From contig JAEYNP010000083.1 of NCBI GenBank assembly GCA_023412495.1, forward strand, positions 1 to 64,000: a stretch of 64,000 nucleotides of DNA, written 5' to 3'. Position numbers and translations under genes: made by a program. The notes beneath the pieces are model-generated. The model did no database searches. It was not told where the DNA came from and worked only from the letters and a program-made list of their open reading frames with translations. The stretch comes from Pseudomonadota bacterium. Its GTDB lineage: Bacteria; Desulfobacterota; Desulfobulbia; Desulfobulbales; Desulfocapsaceae. Of the stretch, positions 1-12,537 are shown piece after piece; within the stretch, counting starts at the first letter, position 1; every line of letters begins with the position of its first letter.

Positions 1-121
1 GCCATTTTAAAAAGGTAGTAATCCGACCCTGGCGGTGGCCAATTGTACGCGGAAACGAAGTCAAGGCCTTCCCAAAAGCACCTTGCCCGCCCTTACCTCT
101 TGCCGAAGGCAACAAGCCAGT

Positions 122-156
122 CTGTCCTCTGTCCTCTGTCCTCTGTCCTCTGTCCT
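122..156. repeat. Tandem heptamer repeat, 5 copies
   Basis: Five perfect head-to-tail copies of CTGTCCT, followed by degenerate CT-rich sequence. It is a simple-sequence tract in non-coding DNA and could vary in copy number between strains. Confidence 0.85.
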
Positions 157-246
157 CTGGCTCTGGTTTCTGGCTTCTGACTCAGCCCCCTCCTCTTTCC
201 CCTTTCATCTCATAGATTTTCTAGGAGAAAGCTCAAATTTCTGCTA

Positions 247-268
247 TATTCCTTGATTACAAGGAATA
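247..268. promoter_or_regulatory. Candidate operator upstream of fbp
   Basis: A perfect 9-4-9 inverted repeat, TATTCCTTG-ATTA-CAAGGAATA, ends 67 bases before the fbp start codon. The size and symmetry suit a dimeric regulator. The regulator is unknown and no clear -35/-10 pair could be assigned beside it, so the role is inference. Confidence 0.4.
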
Positions 269-335
269 ATTGTTACCGGCAAGCTCGTTGATTCGGAATA
301 TTTTAGGTTAGGCATTATTAGCTTTTAAGGCGAAA

Positions 336-2219
336 ATGACCATTGGTGGCGAAATGACTCCGAGTATAAAAAACTTTGACAGTAGTCCAGTGAGGAAATT
401 CGGCATCAGCGAGATTGACAAGCTGTCGAACAGACTTTTGGACATCGAATTCGAACTCAATTCGAATATTCCAACAACTCTTTGGATAAGTGACCTGCAT
501 GGTGAAGGCGATAGGTTCAAGTCCATCCTCAGAGGAAGGTTCGGCATGCTGTACCAGACCTGCAAGGAGGCCCTTCCCAATACGGTAAGTTCAGAGAAAA
601 TTCAGTATCTGACCAAGATCATCCGAAAGCAGACCTACTTCCAGGATGACGACATTCAGATGGATATGCAGGATGTCATCCTCTGCCTGGTCGATGTCCT
701 GAAATACAAACTGACCAACATCCGCTCGCACGGCGGAGAAATCTTCCGCCCCGAATTCCGTGACGTGATCAGCAGACTCCTCTCCGGATTGCCTGTGCCC
801 GACCCGATATTCGAAGAAAGCATCATCTCTCACCGACTCATCGCCCATCTTTCCTATACGATCCGCCAGGTGCTCCTCGACCGCATTCAGGTGCTTGGCG
901 ACGTTTTCGACCGCGGACCTCAGCCCGACAAGATCCTCAGGATCCTTTCCTCCCACTTTTACCGTGGTATGGTCGACTATGTCTTCGGCAATCACGACAT
1001 CCTGTGGATGGGCGCTGCATCAGGCAATCGCTCGCTCATCGCCGAGGCGCTGCGCATCACTTGCCGCTACGACCATTTCGAGTTTCTCGACCGGCTGCGC
1101 TTCGACTTCACAAGACTGGCCGAGTTTGCCGAGAAGACATATCCGGTCGAACTGGTGACTGGCAACTTCAAGGCAAAAACCAATAAGGGGCGCTCCATGG
1201 AGAAGGCCCTGGCAATAATCCAGTTCAAGCTCGAGGAGCAGACCGTAAAGGACTTCCCGCAGTATAACATGGAATCCCGCCTGTGGCTGGACCGCCTGGC
1301 CAGGATGCTGCAATCAGGCGAGACCGAATCCTTGAACGACTGTCATTTTCCGACCCTGGATCCGGACAATCCCGGCAAACTGACACCCGAAGAACAGCTG
1401 CTTATCGAAGATCTCACCCGGCAGTTCACCACCAACCGGCATTTAAAGCGGCTCCTCCGATTCCTTTTCACCAAAGGCAAGACCTACCATATCCAGAACA
1501 ATTTTCTCAATATCCACGCACTGGTGCCGTCCACCGCAGACGGGGAGTTCGAGGAATTCCTTGGGCACCGCGGTAAGAACCTGCTCGATTTCATCCACGA
1601 CACAGTTGTCCGGGTGGGTGAAAATTACCTGGAGGACAAACCTCAGAGAATCGAGGACCAGGCCCTCTTTTTCTATTTGTGGTGCGGCCCCAAATCACCC
1701 TTCTTCGGCAAGCATGCCATGAAGACCTTCGAGCGGTATTTCCTCAAAGACAAGGAAACCCACGTCGAAAAAAGCCTGTACTGGAAGGACAACATGCAGT
1801 CCAGCGTCTTCAAGAAGAAGATGCAGCAGGAATTCGGAGTCCTCAGGGTCATCTACGGGCATACCCCAGTGAACTACAAGAAAGGCCTGCAGATGGCCAG
1901 CGAGGACGGCGTCGCCATCAATGTCGACGGCGGCTTTGCTGCCGCCTACTACAACCGCGGACATTCCCTTGTCCATACGCCACACCAGCTTTACGGCATC
2001 ATCCTTCCGACCCCGAACGAAATAAAGGAGGCCGAAAGAAAACTCGAGTCGGCGCCCCTCGATATAGAACTGATCGATGAGTTTCCCCAGCCCATGAAGG
2101 TAAAGGACACGATTGCCGGCAAGAAACTCATGGAAGACCGCAACAGGATCATGCAACTTCTACTGCAATATGCGGAACAGAACGGCTTTCATTCCTCTTC
2201 TATTCAATCCTTTCAATAA
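336..2219 (+). CDS. fbp: Fructose-1,6-bisphosphatase class III
   Basis: Hydrolyses fructose 1,6-bisphosphate to fructose 6-phosphate in gluconeogenesis (cytosolic). The 627 residues match the usual length of the class III family, which has a calcineurin-like metallophosphatase core. The core motifs are visible as SDLHGEGD (52-59), GDVFDRG (188-194) and GNHD (218-221), and a further YGHTP motif lies near residue 505. The start was chosen because AAGG at 327-330 lies five bases before this ATG; a second ATG follows at 354. A GlpX-like gene starts 8 bases downstream, so the two are probably co-transcribed. Class III enzymes are best known from Firmicutes, so transfer into this lineage is possible but not shown here. 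Confidence 0.93.
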   Translation: MTIGGEMTPSIKNFDSSPVRKFGISEIDKLSNRLLDIEFELNSNIPTTLWISDLHGEGDRFKSILRGRFGMLYQTCKEALPNTVSSEKIQYLTKIIRKQTYFQDDDIQMDMQDVILCLVDVLKYKLTNIRSHGGEIFRPEFRDVISRLLSGLPVPDPIFEESIISHRLIAHLSYTIRQVLLDRIQVLGDVFDRGPQPDKILRILSSHFYRGMVDYVFGNHDILWMGAASGNRSLIAEALRITCRYDHFEFLDRLRFDFTRLAEFAEKTYPVELVTGNFKAKTNKGRSMEKALAIIQFKLEEQTVKDFPQYNMESRLWLDRLARMLQSGETESLNDCHFPTLDPDNPGKLTPEEQLLIEDLTRQFTTNRHLKRLLRFLFTKGKTYHIQNNFLNIHALVPSTADGEFEEFLGHRGKNLLDFIHDTVVRVGENYLEDKPQRIEDQALFFYLWCGPKSPFFGKHAMKTFERYFLKDKETHVEKSLYWKDNMQSSVFKKKMQQEFGVLRVIYGHTPVNYKKGLQMASEDGVAINVDGGFAAAYYNRGHSLVHTPHQLYGIILPTPNEIKEAERKLESAPLDIELIDEFPQPMKVKDTIAGKKLMEDRNRIMQLLLQYAEQNGFHSSSIQSFQ

Positions 2220-2227
2220 GTGCGGCC

Positions 2228-3175
2228 ATGGACACCAACTACGGAATGGAAATAGTACGGGCGACCGAAATCGCAGCCTTGACCGCCGCCCGCCTTCAAG
2301 GATTGGGAGATCATCGCGGCATCCTGAACCAGACCAGGAAAGCCATCAACAAGACGCTCAACCGCCTCGCCATCGAAGGCGTCCTGATCAACGACCGCTT
2401 CGCCAACCGCCCCGAGATCTATCAACTACCTGAGACCCTCGGCAAGGGCGGCGAAAGGACGGATCTCATGACCATCGCCCTGGAGGCCTATCATTCCGCT
2501 GCCGACGGTAAGAACAACTCCACATCTTTTGCGGTGATCGCCAAAGCTGGATCCATACAGTCGGTGCCCAATCTCAATATGTACAAGATCGTTGTTGGCC
2601 CGAAGGTCGGCGAGGTGATCGACATCAACCAGCCCCCGGTCGTCAACGTCAAGCGGGTGGCGCGGGCCCTCAGGAAATACACGGAAAATGTCACGGTGTG
2701 CATCCTCAATCAGACCCGGCACACCCAGTTGATCAATGAGGTGAGAAGCTGCGGGGCCCGGATCAAGCTCATTGACGAAGGCGAGGTTTCCGGTTGTCTC
2801 GCCTCCATTACCGGTGAAAAAGCCGATATCTACATAGGCTACGGCTACGCCCCGGAAGCGGTTCTGGTTGCCGCCGGCATCAGTTGCCTTGGCGGCTACT
2901 TCGAGGGAAAGATTTTTTACGAAAACGACCGCGACAAACAGGAGGCTTTCAAGCACGGCATCCGCGACTTCGAGAAGATTTTCCGAGTTCAGGACCTCGT
3001 TCGCAGCAAAGAAGTCGCCATCGCCGCAACCGGAGTGACCGACGGCGAATTCCTGGAAGGTGTTCGTTTCACCGCAAACGGCGCCATCACCAGCTCGTTT
3101 GTCGCCCGGGGCGAGACCCACACCTATAGGAAACTTCAAACACATCACTTTTTTGATTTCAAACCGATATTTTAA
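2228..3175 (+). CDS. GlpX-like (FBPase class II) homologue, probably inactive
   Basis: Clearly homologous to GlpX, the class II fructose-1,6-bisphosphatase, along nearly all its 315 residues. Conserved parts include the YKIVVGP strand, the GYAPEAV loop (GGAPEGV in Escherichia coli) and ATGVTDGEFLEGV near the C-terminus. The metal-binding motifs of active GlpX are missing. The segment equivalent to GEGE reads NDRF (about 55-58), the DPIEGT segment reads ALEAYH (about 84-89), and the aspartate of the KNTADG segment is not kept. I therefore infer loss of phosphatase activity with the sugar-phosphate fold retained. It sits 8 bases behind the class III enzyme, which suggests a regulatory or partner role. 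A database would probably still label it GlpX. Confidence 0.82.
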   Translation: MDTNYGMEIVRATEIAALTAARLQGLGDHRGILNQTRKAINKTLNRLAIEGVLINDRFANRPEIYQLPETLGKGGERTDLMTIALEAYHSAADGKNNSTSFAVIAKAGSIQSVPNLNMYKIVVGPKVGEVIDINQPPVVNVKRVARALRKYTENVTVCILNQTRHTQLINEVRSCGARIKLIDEGEVSGCLASITGEKADIYIGYGYAPEAVLVAAGISCLGGYFEGKIFYENDRDKQEAFKHGIRDFEKIFRVQDLVRSKEVAIAATGVTDGEFLEGVRFTANGAITSSFVARGETHTYRKLQTHHFFDFKPIF

Positions 3176-3221
3176 GGCAGAATCGGAGAATCAGTAACGA
3201 AAACCTTAATCAGGAGCATCC

Positions 3222-3878
3222 ATGCAAGTAACCCCGCCGCACGGCGCCATTCTTCAACGCGACAAGACCACCTACGCCATCGTCCCCAGAATACCCGGCG
3301 GACTCCTCAGCGCCGAGCATCTCGAATCGCTCACCAGGGTGGTCAGGAAATACAATATTCCTATCGTCAAGATCACCTCCGGCCAGAGAATCGTCCTGGT
3401 CGGCCTGCAGGAAAAGGATATCCTGCCGGTGTATGAGGACCTCAAGATGGACCCCGGTAAGGCCATAGAGCTTTGTCTCCATTATGTCCAGGCCTGCCCC
3501 GGCACCGAGGTGTGCAAATTCGGCGTCCAGGATTCCCTAGGTTTCGGAATTCGCCTGGAAAGTACGCTGGCGGGCAAGGACCTGCCGGCCAAACTGAAGA
3601 TCGGCGTATCCGGCTGCCCCTTCTGCTGCGGCGAAAGTTTTGTAAGGGATATCGGCCTTGTAGGAAAAAAGAGCGGCTGGACCGTCTCATTCGGCGGACA
3701 TTCCGGCAATCGTCCGCGGGTGGGCGATATTCTGGCGGAAGATCTTTCCGAGGCGGATGCCGTCGATCTGATCAACAGATGTTTTAACTTTTACCAGGCC
3801 AATGCCAGGAAAAAGGAAAGAACCGCCCGATTTATCGAGCGAATCGGCCTGGAGGAATTCAAGAAAAACGTTTTGTGA
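3222..3878 (+). CDS. Low-molecular-weight assimilatory-type sulfite reductase
   Basis: A 218-residue single-domain member of the nitrite/sulfite reductase family. It carries the siroheme/[4Fe-4S] signature CX5C (C92, C98) and CX3C (C132, C136), with the last cysteine expected to bridge cluster and siroheme. Length and architecture match the small monomeric sulfite reductase of Desulfovibrio vulgaris, which reduces sulfite to sulfide in vitro; NirB-type enzymes are several times longer. The physiological substrate of these small proteins is not settled. GGAG ten bases ahead of the ATG supports the start. It lies 46 bases after the GlpX-like gene with no obvious partner gene nearby. Confidence 0.82.
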   Translation: MQVTPPHGAILQRDKTTYAIVPRIPGGLLSAEHLESLTRVVRKYNIPIVKITSGQRIVLVGLQEKDILPVYEDLKMDPGKAIELCLHYVQACPGTEVCKFGVQDSLGFGIRLESTLAGKDLPAKLKIGVSGCPFCCGESFVRDIGLVGKKSGWTVSFGGHSGNRPRVGDILAEDLSEADAVDLINRCFNFYQANARKKERTARFIERIGLEEFKKNVL

Positions 3879-4052
3879 CAGCACCTCTGCCGAAACCGCT
3901 GCCTGGAAAACCCGCTCCGTCACATTCTTCTACAGATATTGGCGTAATTTGCCGATAAGAAGATAAACATTCGTGGTATCTCAGCAGAAGAACAAACAAG
4001 GCAGCGGCTGCCCCCATGCCCGCTCGGCGAAGCCGGCGGGCTGCTTAAAATC

Positions 4053-5204
4053 ATGACTGATAGTTCACAGCCAATCACCCATACGGATCCCGCTTCCCTG
4101 GATGAAGGTTTTATGGAAATAGCCGATTTCCCGGCAAACATCGCCAGGAACCGGCTCGCTTCCCGCTTTGTCCGAGTCGAAAGACGATCGCACAGCAACT
4201 CCATGTTGCTGGTCGACGAGGTCACCTTGTCCTCCAACATGCCGCGGCCATCCCATTGGTCCGTAGCCTGGTCCGACCTGATGATGACCATGTTTGTTCT
4301 ATTTCTGGTCATGTTTGTCTATCAGACGGCCCATGAGGATTTCCTCAAGGAAAAGAAACCGGAGATCGTCGGCGGCGATACCACCGAGGCCCTGCAGACC
4401 CTCGATTCGAGCGGCCCCTCGTTTCCTTTTGCGCCGATCCACCCCGGCTTGCCACTCATGACTGGAGGAACAATTAAGAAAGTCGAGCCGGTCCGGGAAT
4501 ATGACCCGTTTGACAACAATGCTCAACCACCGGCAGCAGAACTCACCGCCCCCCAGCCACAGCAGGCAGCTGAACCCTCCACAAGAGCTGTCGTCCAGCC
4601 CGAAGTTAAAGATGATATCCCCCCTCCTCTCACCGCTACCTCGGGTCCCGGTCCGACTGAGGAGGCAGCCCCCCTTCCCCTTGTTCCGGAAGAGAAGTCC
4701 GTGCCTCCCGCCGATAATTTCCAGGAAATGTACACGCTGAGCAAGGACGCCCTCGATAACAACGATCTCGACCGATTTGCCTCCATAGATATCGTGCCAG
4801 ACAAAACCATGCGGATCATCCTGACAGGCGACCTGATGTTCGACCTCGGCCAGAGCGATCTCTCCGAGGAGGCAAGGGATTCGCTCCTGCAAGTCGCCTC
4901 GGTAATCCGCAATACACCCTATATGATCAACGTCGTCGGCCATACCGACAATACGCCTATGCGATCGAGCCGGTTCAACAGCAATTGGGAGCTGTCGCTT
5001 GCCCGCGCGAGCACCGTGGCCCGTTACCTGATCGAGGAGGTCGGCATGGACCCCAACCAGTTCGTGGTCAGCGGATACTCCTCCTACAGGCCGGTGCAAC
5101 CGAACACCACGGCGGAAAACCGGGCGAAAAACCGCCGGGTGGAGATCATCATTTCTAAACGGCTTCCTTCACCCGTACCCGCTACCGCGGAAAACCTGAA
5201 CTGA
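4053..5204 (+). CDS. motB: MotB-like stator protein with OmpA domain
   Basis: Peptidoglycan-anchored half of a MotAB-type proton or sodium channel. After an unusually long N-terminal tail (about 70 residues) comes one membrane segment (about 70-91), which starts with the ion-carrying aspartate in WSDLMM (D75). A proline-rich linker (about 120-220) follows, then a C-terminal OmpA/MotB domain with GHTDNTPM near residue 295. No other flagellar genes are in the window, so it may drive flagella encoded elsewhere or another envelope machine. The ribosome binding site is weak, and later in-frame ATGs at 4113 or 4203 are possible starts. It precedes motA, the reverse of the usual order. Confidence 0.85.
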   Translation: MTDSSQPITHTDPASLDEGFMEIADFPANIARNRLASRFVRVERRSHSNSMLLVDEVTLSSNMPRPSHWSVAWSDLMMTMFVLFLVMFVYQTAHEDFLKEKKPEIVGGDTTEALQTLDSSGPSFPFAPIHPGLPLMTGGTIKKVEPVREYDPFDNNAQPPAAELTAPQPQQAAEPSTRAVVQPEVKDDIPPPLTATSGPGPTEEAAPLPLVPEEKSVPPADNFQEMYTLSKDALDNNDLDRFASIDIVPDKTMRIILTGDLMFDLGQSDLSEEARDSLLQVASVIRNTPYMINVVGHTDNTPMRSSRFNSNWELSLARASTVARYLIEEVGMDPNQFVVSGYSSYRPVQPNTTAENRAKNRRVEIIISKRLPSPVPATAENLN

Positions 5205-5214
5205 TACAGACTTC

Positions 5215-6114
5215 ATGCTCAACAAGAACTTCCTCGGACTCCTGCTCAGCAGCACTCTCTTTGTCGTAGGCTTCGTCATCAACGGCAATATCGGTTTGTA
5301 TTTCAACCTCTCCGGGATCTTGATCGTGATTGGCGGCACCTTTGCCGCAGCCATGGTCAGTTTCAAGGTCGAACAGTTGTGCAACGTCGTCAGGGTTCTC
5401 TTCACCGCCTATCGCCGCCCCCTCACCAAAGAGACGGACGTCATCAATATTCTCATCGACCTCTCGATCCGCTCGAGAATGGAAGGCATTATCACCCTGC
5501 AGAATATGGAAAACGAGACCACCGTCCTCTTCCTGAGAAGGGCCCTGGCCTGCCTGGTGGACGGCTACAAGATCGACCAGATCCGGGATATCCTCAATAC
5601 CGAAATGTATTTCTTCCGGCTGAGGCGAGAGGACTCCGAGCGGATCATCCGGGGGATAGCAGATTATTTCCCGGCCTTCGGCATCATCGGCTCGGTGGTC
5701 GGGCTCATCACCATGCTGGGCGGCATCGGCGATACCTCGGTGATCTTGAAGTCGATTCCGATCGCCCTGACTTCCACCCTGTACGGACTGATTTTTTCGA
5801 ACTTTTTCTTCCTGCCCTTTGCCGCGACGGTACGGGAGAGGACGAATCAGGAACTCCTGCTGCAAAAGATCATCATGGAAGGGGTGATCGCGATCAATTC
5901 CGAAATAAACCCGATCATTCTCAAGACCAAACTTGAGTCCTTCCTTACCCCGTCGGAACGGGAGACCAAAATCCTGTCATACGCAAAACTCAAGGAGCGG
6001 TTCAATATAGAAAGGGAACTGCGGAAAGAGACACAAAAGGAAGTAATCCTCTCCGAAAATGTCGCTCCTCCTGAAACATCCATCCCTTATTCCATACCCA
6101 TCGACAAACTCTGA
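5215..6114 (+). CDS. motA: MotA-like stator channel protein
   Basis: Inner-membrane partner of the MotB-like protein, starting 10 bases after it. The 299 residues show the MotA/TolQ/ExbB pattern: two N-terminal membrane helices (about 7-25 and 32-52), a cytoplasmic loop, and two helices in the C-terminal half around residues 155-215. That part includes the family segment PAFGIIGSVVGL and ALTSTLYG. The MotA-type length and the OmpA-type partner argue for a Mot stator rather than ExbB/TolQ. The cytoplasmic tail after residue 240 is charged. Confidence 0.86.
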   Translation: MLNKNFLGLLLSSTLFVVGFVINGNIGLYFNLSGILIVIGGTFAAAMVSFKVEQLCNVVRVLFTAYRRPLTKETDVINILIDLSIRSRMEGIITLQNMENETTVLFLRRALACLVDGYKIDQIRDILNTEMYFFRLRREDSERIIRGIADYFPAFGIIGSVVGLITMLGGIGDTSVILKSIPIALTSTLYGLIFSNFFFLPFAATVRERTNQELLLQKIIMEGVIAINSEINPIILKTKLESFLTPSERETKILSYAKLKERFNIERELRKETQKEVILSENVAPPETSIPYSIPIDKL

Positions 6115-6247
6115 ATTACTGTGCAAAATCAGGCAGTGTATGCTAATACTTTAACCCGAGACATTGATAACGTTTCTCAAATATTCTCATAGCAGGGGGC
6201 TCTCCCGGAGCCATCCCTGACAGCATACCACGACCTGAGACAGCGCA

Positions 6248-9775
<3,528 letters not shown>

Positions 9776-9805
9776 TTAAAAGGGATAGGGAAATAGGCTC
9801 CGACT

Positions 9806-9893
9806 CGTAGGGGCGAACCTTGTGTTCGCCCGAAGGAACATTCTTAAGGGGTAAAAGGATCGGTTGCGGGCGAAAACGAGGTTCGCCCGTACG
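9806..9893. repeat. 88-bp inverted-repeat element (MITE/REP-like)
   Basis: The ends form an imperfect inverted repeat of about 27 bases (9806-9832 against 9866-9893). Each arm also folds on itself through GGGCGAA/TTCGCCC. It lies between the convergent dnaE and zinc-ribbon genes. Similar arms occur widely between genes in environmental bacteria (recollection, not a search). It could also act as a bidirectional terminator. Confidence 0.7.
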
Positions 9894-9979
9894 CTACTAC
9901 ACTGCGACCCTGCAAGGAACGGAACACCACCTTTGCTTCCAATAGTACATTCATGTCCCTCGAATTGCCGGAAACCCGG

Positions 9980-10561
9980 TTACTCAAAGGACAGCCCGCA
10001 GTCCGGACAAGCACCCACGGTGGGCGAGAAGCGGCAGCCGCAGGCGGGACAGACGGTCTCCGTAGCCTTATGGTCGAAGACGGCCTGGGCGGTTGACAAG
10101 TCGTGGCTGTCGAGGGCCGTGCTCCTGACGAAATCCCTGGCCAGGATCTTCAGCGCTTCGTCGACGTCCGATCTTTTTATCTGCAGAAGCAGCTCGGGGC
10201 CGCAGCAGCCCCGGCCGCAAGTCTCGTCGCCGGCGATCAGCGAGGGAATCCGCTCCTCGGCCAGCACCTTGCGCAGATACTTCATGTCATGCAGGGAACC
10301 CTTGCGGATATTGACCAGGTCGTCTTCCGCAGAGATGTCCATGCTGCGCGAGGCAATACCCTCCCGTTTGGAGAGAAACCGGGCAAGCTGTTCCTCGCCG
10401 CTCACCAGCGGCACCTTGCAGCTTGCACACTCGGCAATACCGGGGCGATACTCGTCGCTGCAGGACGGGCAGTAAAACATCTCCCGGTCGATATTATGCA
10501 CCAGCCTGGCATTTCCCTTCTCCTCATTGGCCGATTTTTTCCGTAAGAACTTCAAGAACAT
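9980..10561 (-). CDS. Zinc-ribbon protein with DUF2007-like domain
   Basis: A 193-residue protein of unknown function. A zinc ribbon near the N-terminus (CPSC...CASC, about 29-48) and another at the C-terminus (CPAC...CPDC) flank a central domain. That domain resembles DUF2007, a putative signal-transducing ferredoxin-like fold, and contains a GCCGPELLLQI stretch. The reading frame extends further upstream into hslU on the same strand, but I place the start at the ATG at 10561, after hslU ends (10575). It is probably the last gene of the xerC-hslV-hslU transcript, which may hint at a role in proteolysis or stress. Confidence 0.75.
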   Translation of the reverse strand: MFLKFLRKKSANEEKGNARLVHNIDREMFYCPSCSDEYRPGIAECASCKVPLVSGEEQLARFLSKREGIASRSMDISAEDDLVNIRKGSLHDMKYLRKVLAEERIPSLIAGDETCGRGCCGPELLLQIKRSDVDEALKILARDFVRSTALDSHDLSTAQAVFDHKATETVCPACGCRFSPTVGACPDCGLSFE

Positions 10562-10574
10562 TTTCGCACCAACC

Positions 10575-11978
10575 CTACAGGATATACCGGCTGAGATCGT
10601 GATCCTTGACGATACCCGACAGCTGCTGGCGTACATATTCCGCCGTCACCACGAACTTCTGCTCGGGCAGTTCGGAGGCGTCGAAAGACAATTTATCCAG
10701 TACCCGCTCCATCACCGTATGCAGACGGCGGGCCCCGATCTCCTCGGTGGTCTCGTTGACCTCGACGGCGATGGCGGCAATCTCCTCGACCGCCCCTTGG
10801 GTAAACTCCAGATCCACACCTTCGGTCTTCATCAACGCCACATACTGCTTCACCAGGGCGTTTTCCGGCTCGGTGAGGATGCGGATGAAGTCCTCCTTGC
10901 TGAGAGACTGCAGCTCCACCCGGATCGGGAAACGGCCCTGAAGCTCGGGGATGAGATCGGAGGGCTTGCTCATGTGGAAGGCCCCGCTGGCGATGAAGAG
11001 AATATGATCGGTCTTCACCATGCCATGCTTGGTACTGACGGTTGCCCCTTCGACGATCGGCAGAAGATCGCGCTGCACGCCTTCCCGCGAGACTTCCGGG
11101 CCGTGACCGGTGCCGCCGCCTCGGGAGGCTATCTTGTCGATCTCGTCGAGGAAGATGATGCCGGTCTCCTCCGTGCGACGCAGCGCCTCCTTGATCACCC
11201 TGTCCATATCGACCAATTTTTCCATCTCTTCCTTCTTGGTCGCCTCCAGGGCCTCGGGCACCTTCATCTTCCGTTTTTTCTGCTTCCTCGGAAAAATCTT
11301 GCTGAAGGCGTCCTGGAGGCTCGACTGCATGTCCTCAAGGCCCGAGGTGGTCATGATCTCGACCATCGGCATCGATTTCGACTCGGTCAGTGAGACCTCG
11401 AGTTCCCGCTCGTCAAGCTTGCCGTCCCGCAGCATCTTCCGGAATTTTTCCCTGGTCGAAGACTCTGCATGCTCCTCTTTTCGGATGGGCAGATTGGGGC
11501 CGTGAATGGTGAACGACTTGCCACCCTCCGGACCAATACCGGACAGCGAGCCCGGCCCTGGCGGGAGCAGAAGATCGAGGATGCGGTCTTCGGCATTGGC
11601 TTCGGCCAGGCCCTCGATCCGGGCCTTCTCTTCCTCTTTCACCATATTGATGGCCAGGTCGACGAGATCCCTGACCATCGACTCCACATCGCGGCCGACA
11701 TAACCCACCTCCGTGTATTTCGAGGCCTCGACTTTTATGAAAGGAGACTGGGCCAGCGTCGCAAGGCGCCGGGCGATCTCGGTCTTGCCCACCCCTGTGG
11801 GGCCGATCATGATGATATTTTTCGGGGCAATCTCCTCTCGCAGGGGCGAAGGAACCTGCCGCCTGCGCCAGCGATTGCGCAGGGCGATCGCCACGGAACG
11901 CTTGGCATCCGCCTGCCCGACAATATACTTGTCAAGTTCCGCCAGCGTCTCTTTCGGTGTAAGTGAAGGAATTGTCAT
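10575..11978 (-). CDS. hslU: ATP-dependent protease ATPase subunit HslU
   Basis: AAA+ unfoldase that feeds substrates to the HslV peptidase. Its 467 residues are slightly longer than the E. coli protein because of the charged I-domain. Visible are the Walker A GPTGVGKT (59-66), the pore-loop region with [12 protein letters not shown], Walker B with [11 protein letters not shown], and a C-terminal end in SRYIL that should dock into HslV pockets. The start ATG shares one base with the hslV stop (TAATG), so the two are translationally coupled. Confidence 0.97.
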   Translation of the reverse strand: MTIPSLTPKETLAELDKYIVGQADAKRSVAIALRNRWRRRQVPSPLREEIAPKNIIMIGPTGVGKTEIARRLATLAQSPFIKVEASKYTEVGYVGRDVESMVRDLVDLAINMVKEEEKARIEGLAEANAEDRILDLLLPPGPGSLSGIGPEGGKSFTIHGPNLPIRKEEHAESSTREKFRKMLRDGKLDERELEVSLTESKSMPMVEIMTTSGLEDMQSSLQDAFSKIFPRKQKKRKMKVPEALEATKKEEMEKLVDMDRVIKEALRRTEETGIIFLDEIDKIASRGGGTGHGPEVSREGVQRDLLPIVEGATVSTKHGMVKTDHILFIASGAFHMSKPSDLIPELQGRFPIRVELQSLSKEDFIRILTEPENALVKQYVALMKTEGVDLEFTQGAVEEIAAIAVEVNETTEEIGARRLHTVMERVLDKLSFDASELPEQKFVVTAEYVRQQLSGIVKDHDLSRYIL

Positions 11979-12508
11979 TATATTTTTTCAACGATAATTG
12001 AATTGTTGGTAAATACGCAGATATTCGCCGCAATCTCCATGGCCGCCCGACAGATGGACTCGGCATCGAGATCGCTGTGCTCGATGAGGGCCATGGCCGC
12101 GGCCTGGGCGAAGGGCCCGCCCGAGCCGATGGCGAGGATACCCTTGTCCGCTTCGATCACGTCGCCGGTGCCGGACAGGAGCAGCGAATGCTCCTTGTCG
12201 ACGGCGATCAGCATGGCCTCGAGCCGCCGCAGATACTTGTCTGTCCGCCAGTCCTTGGCGAGTTCCACCGAGGCCCGCATAAGGTTGCCGCTGTACTGTT
12301 CCAGTTTCTGTTCCAGCTTATCATAGAGGGTGAAGGCATCGGCGGTGGCCCCGGCAAAGCCGGTGATCACCCGGTTCTGATACAGCCTGCGCACCTTCCG
12401 CGCCTGGTGTTTCAACACGGTGTTGCCGAAGGAAACCTGCCCGTCTCCGGCCAGCGCCACCTGCCCCTTGTGCCGCACGGCGATAATTGTGGTAGATCGT
12501 ATTTTCAT
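11978..12508 (-). CDS. hslV: ATP-dependent protease peptidase subunit HslV
   Basis: Proteasome-like threonine peptidase that forms the HslUV complex with the next gene. The 176 residues keep the family core ([38 protein letters not shown]). The expected mature N-terminus is a threonine of the STTIIAVR segment (T6 or T7), so a short propeptide of about five residues would be removed. It follows xerC by 29 bases and overlaps hslU by one base. Confidence 0.97.
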   Translation of the reverse strand: MKIRSTTIIAVRHKGQVALAGDGQVSFGNTVLKHQARKVRRLYQNRVITGFAGATADAFTLYDKLEQKLEQYSGNLMRASVELAKDWRTDKYLRRLEAMLIAVDKEHSLLLSGTGDVIEADKGILAIGSGGPFAQAAAMALIEHSDLDAESICRAAMEIAANICVFTNNSIIVEKI

Positions 12509-12537
12509 TCCTTCACTCTTTTCTTTTCATATTTCTT

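Larger units (their letters stand above)
1..335. other. Gene-free leader upstream of fbp
   Basis: No convincing gene. The stretch holds five tandem copies of a heptamer (122-156) and an inverted repeat (247-268) before the fbp start. A 73-codon open frame runs through the heptamers, but it is low in complexity and has no ribosome binding site, so I do not call it. What lies to the left of base 1 is unknown. Confidence 0.6.

Noticed and set aside
35..256. 73-codon plus-strand frame over the heptamer repeats
   Set aside because: Its composition comes from the CT-rich simple repeat; there is no ribosome binding site and no recognisable domain.
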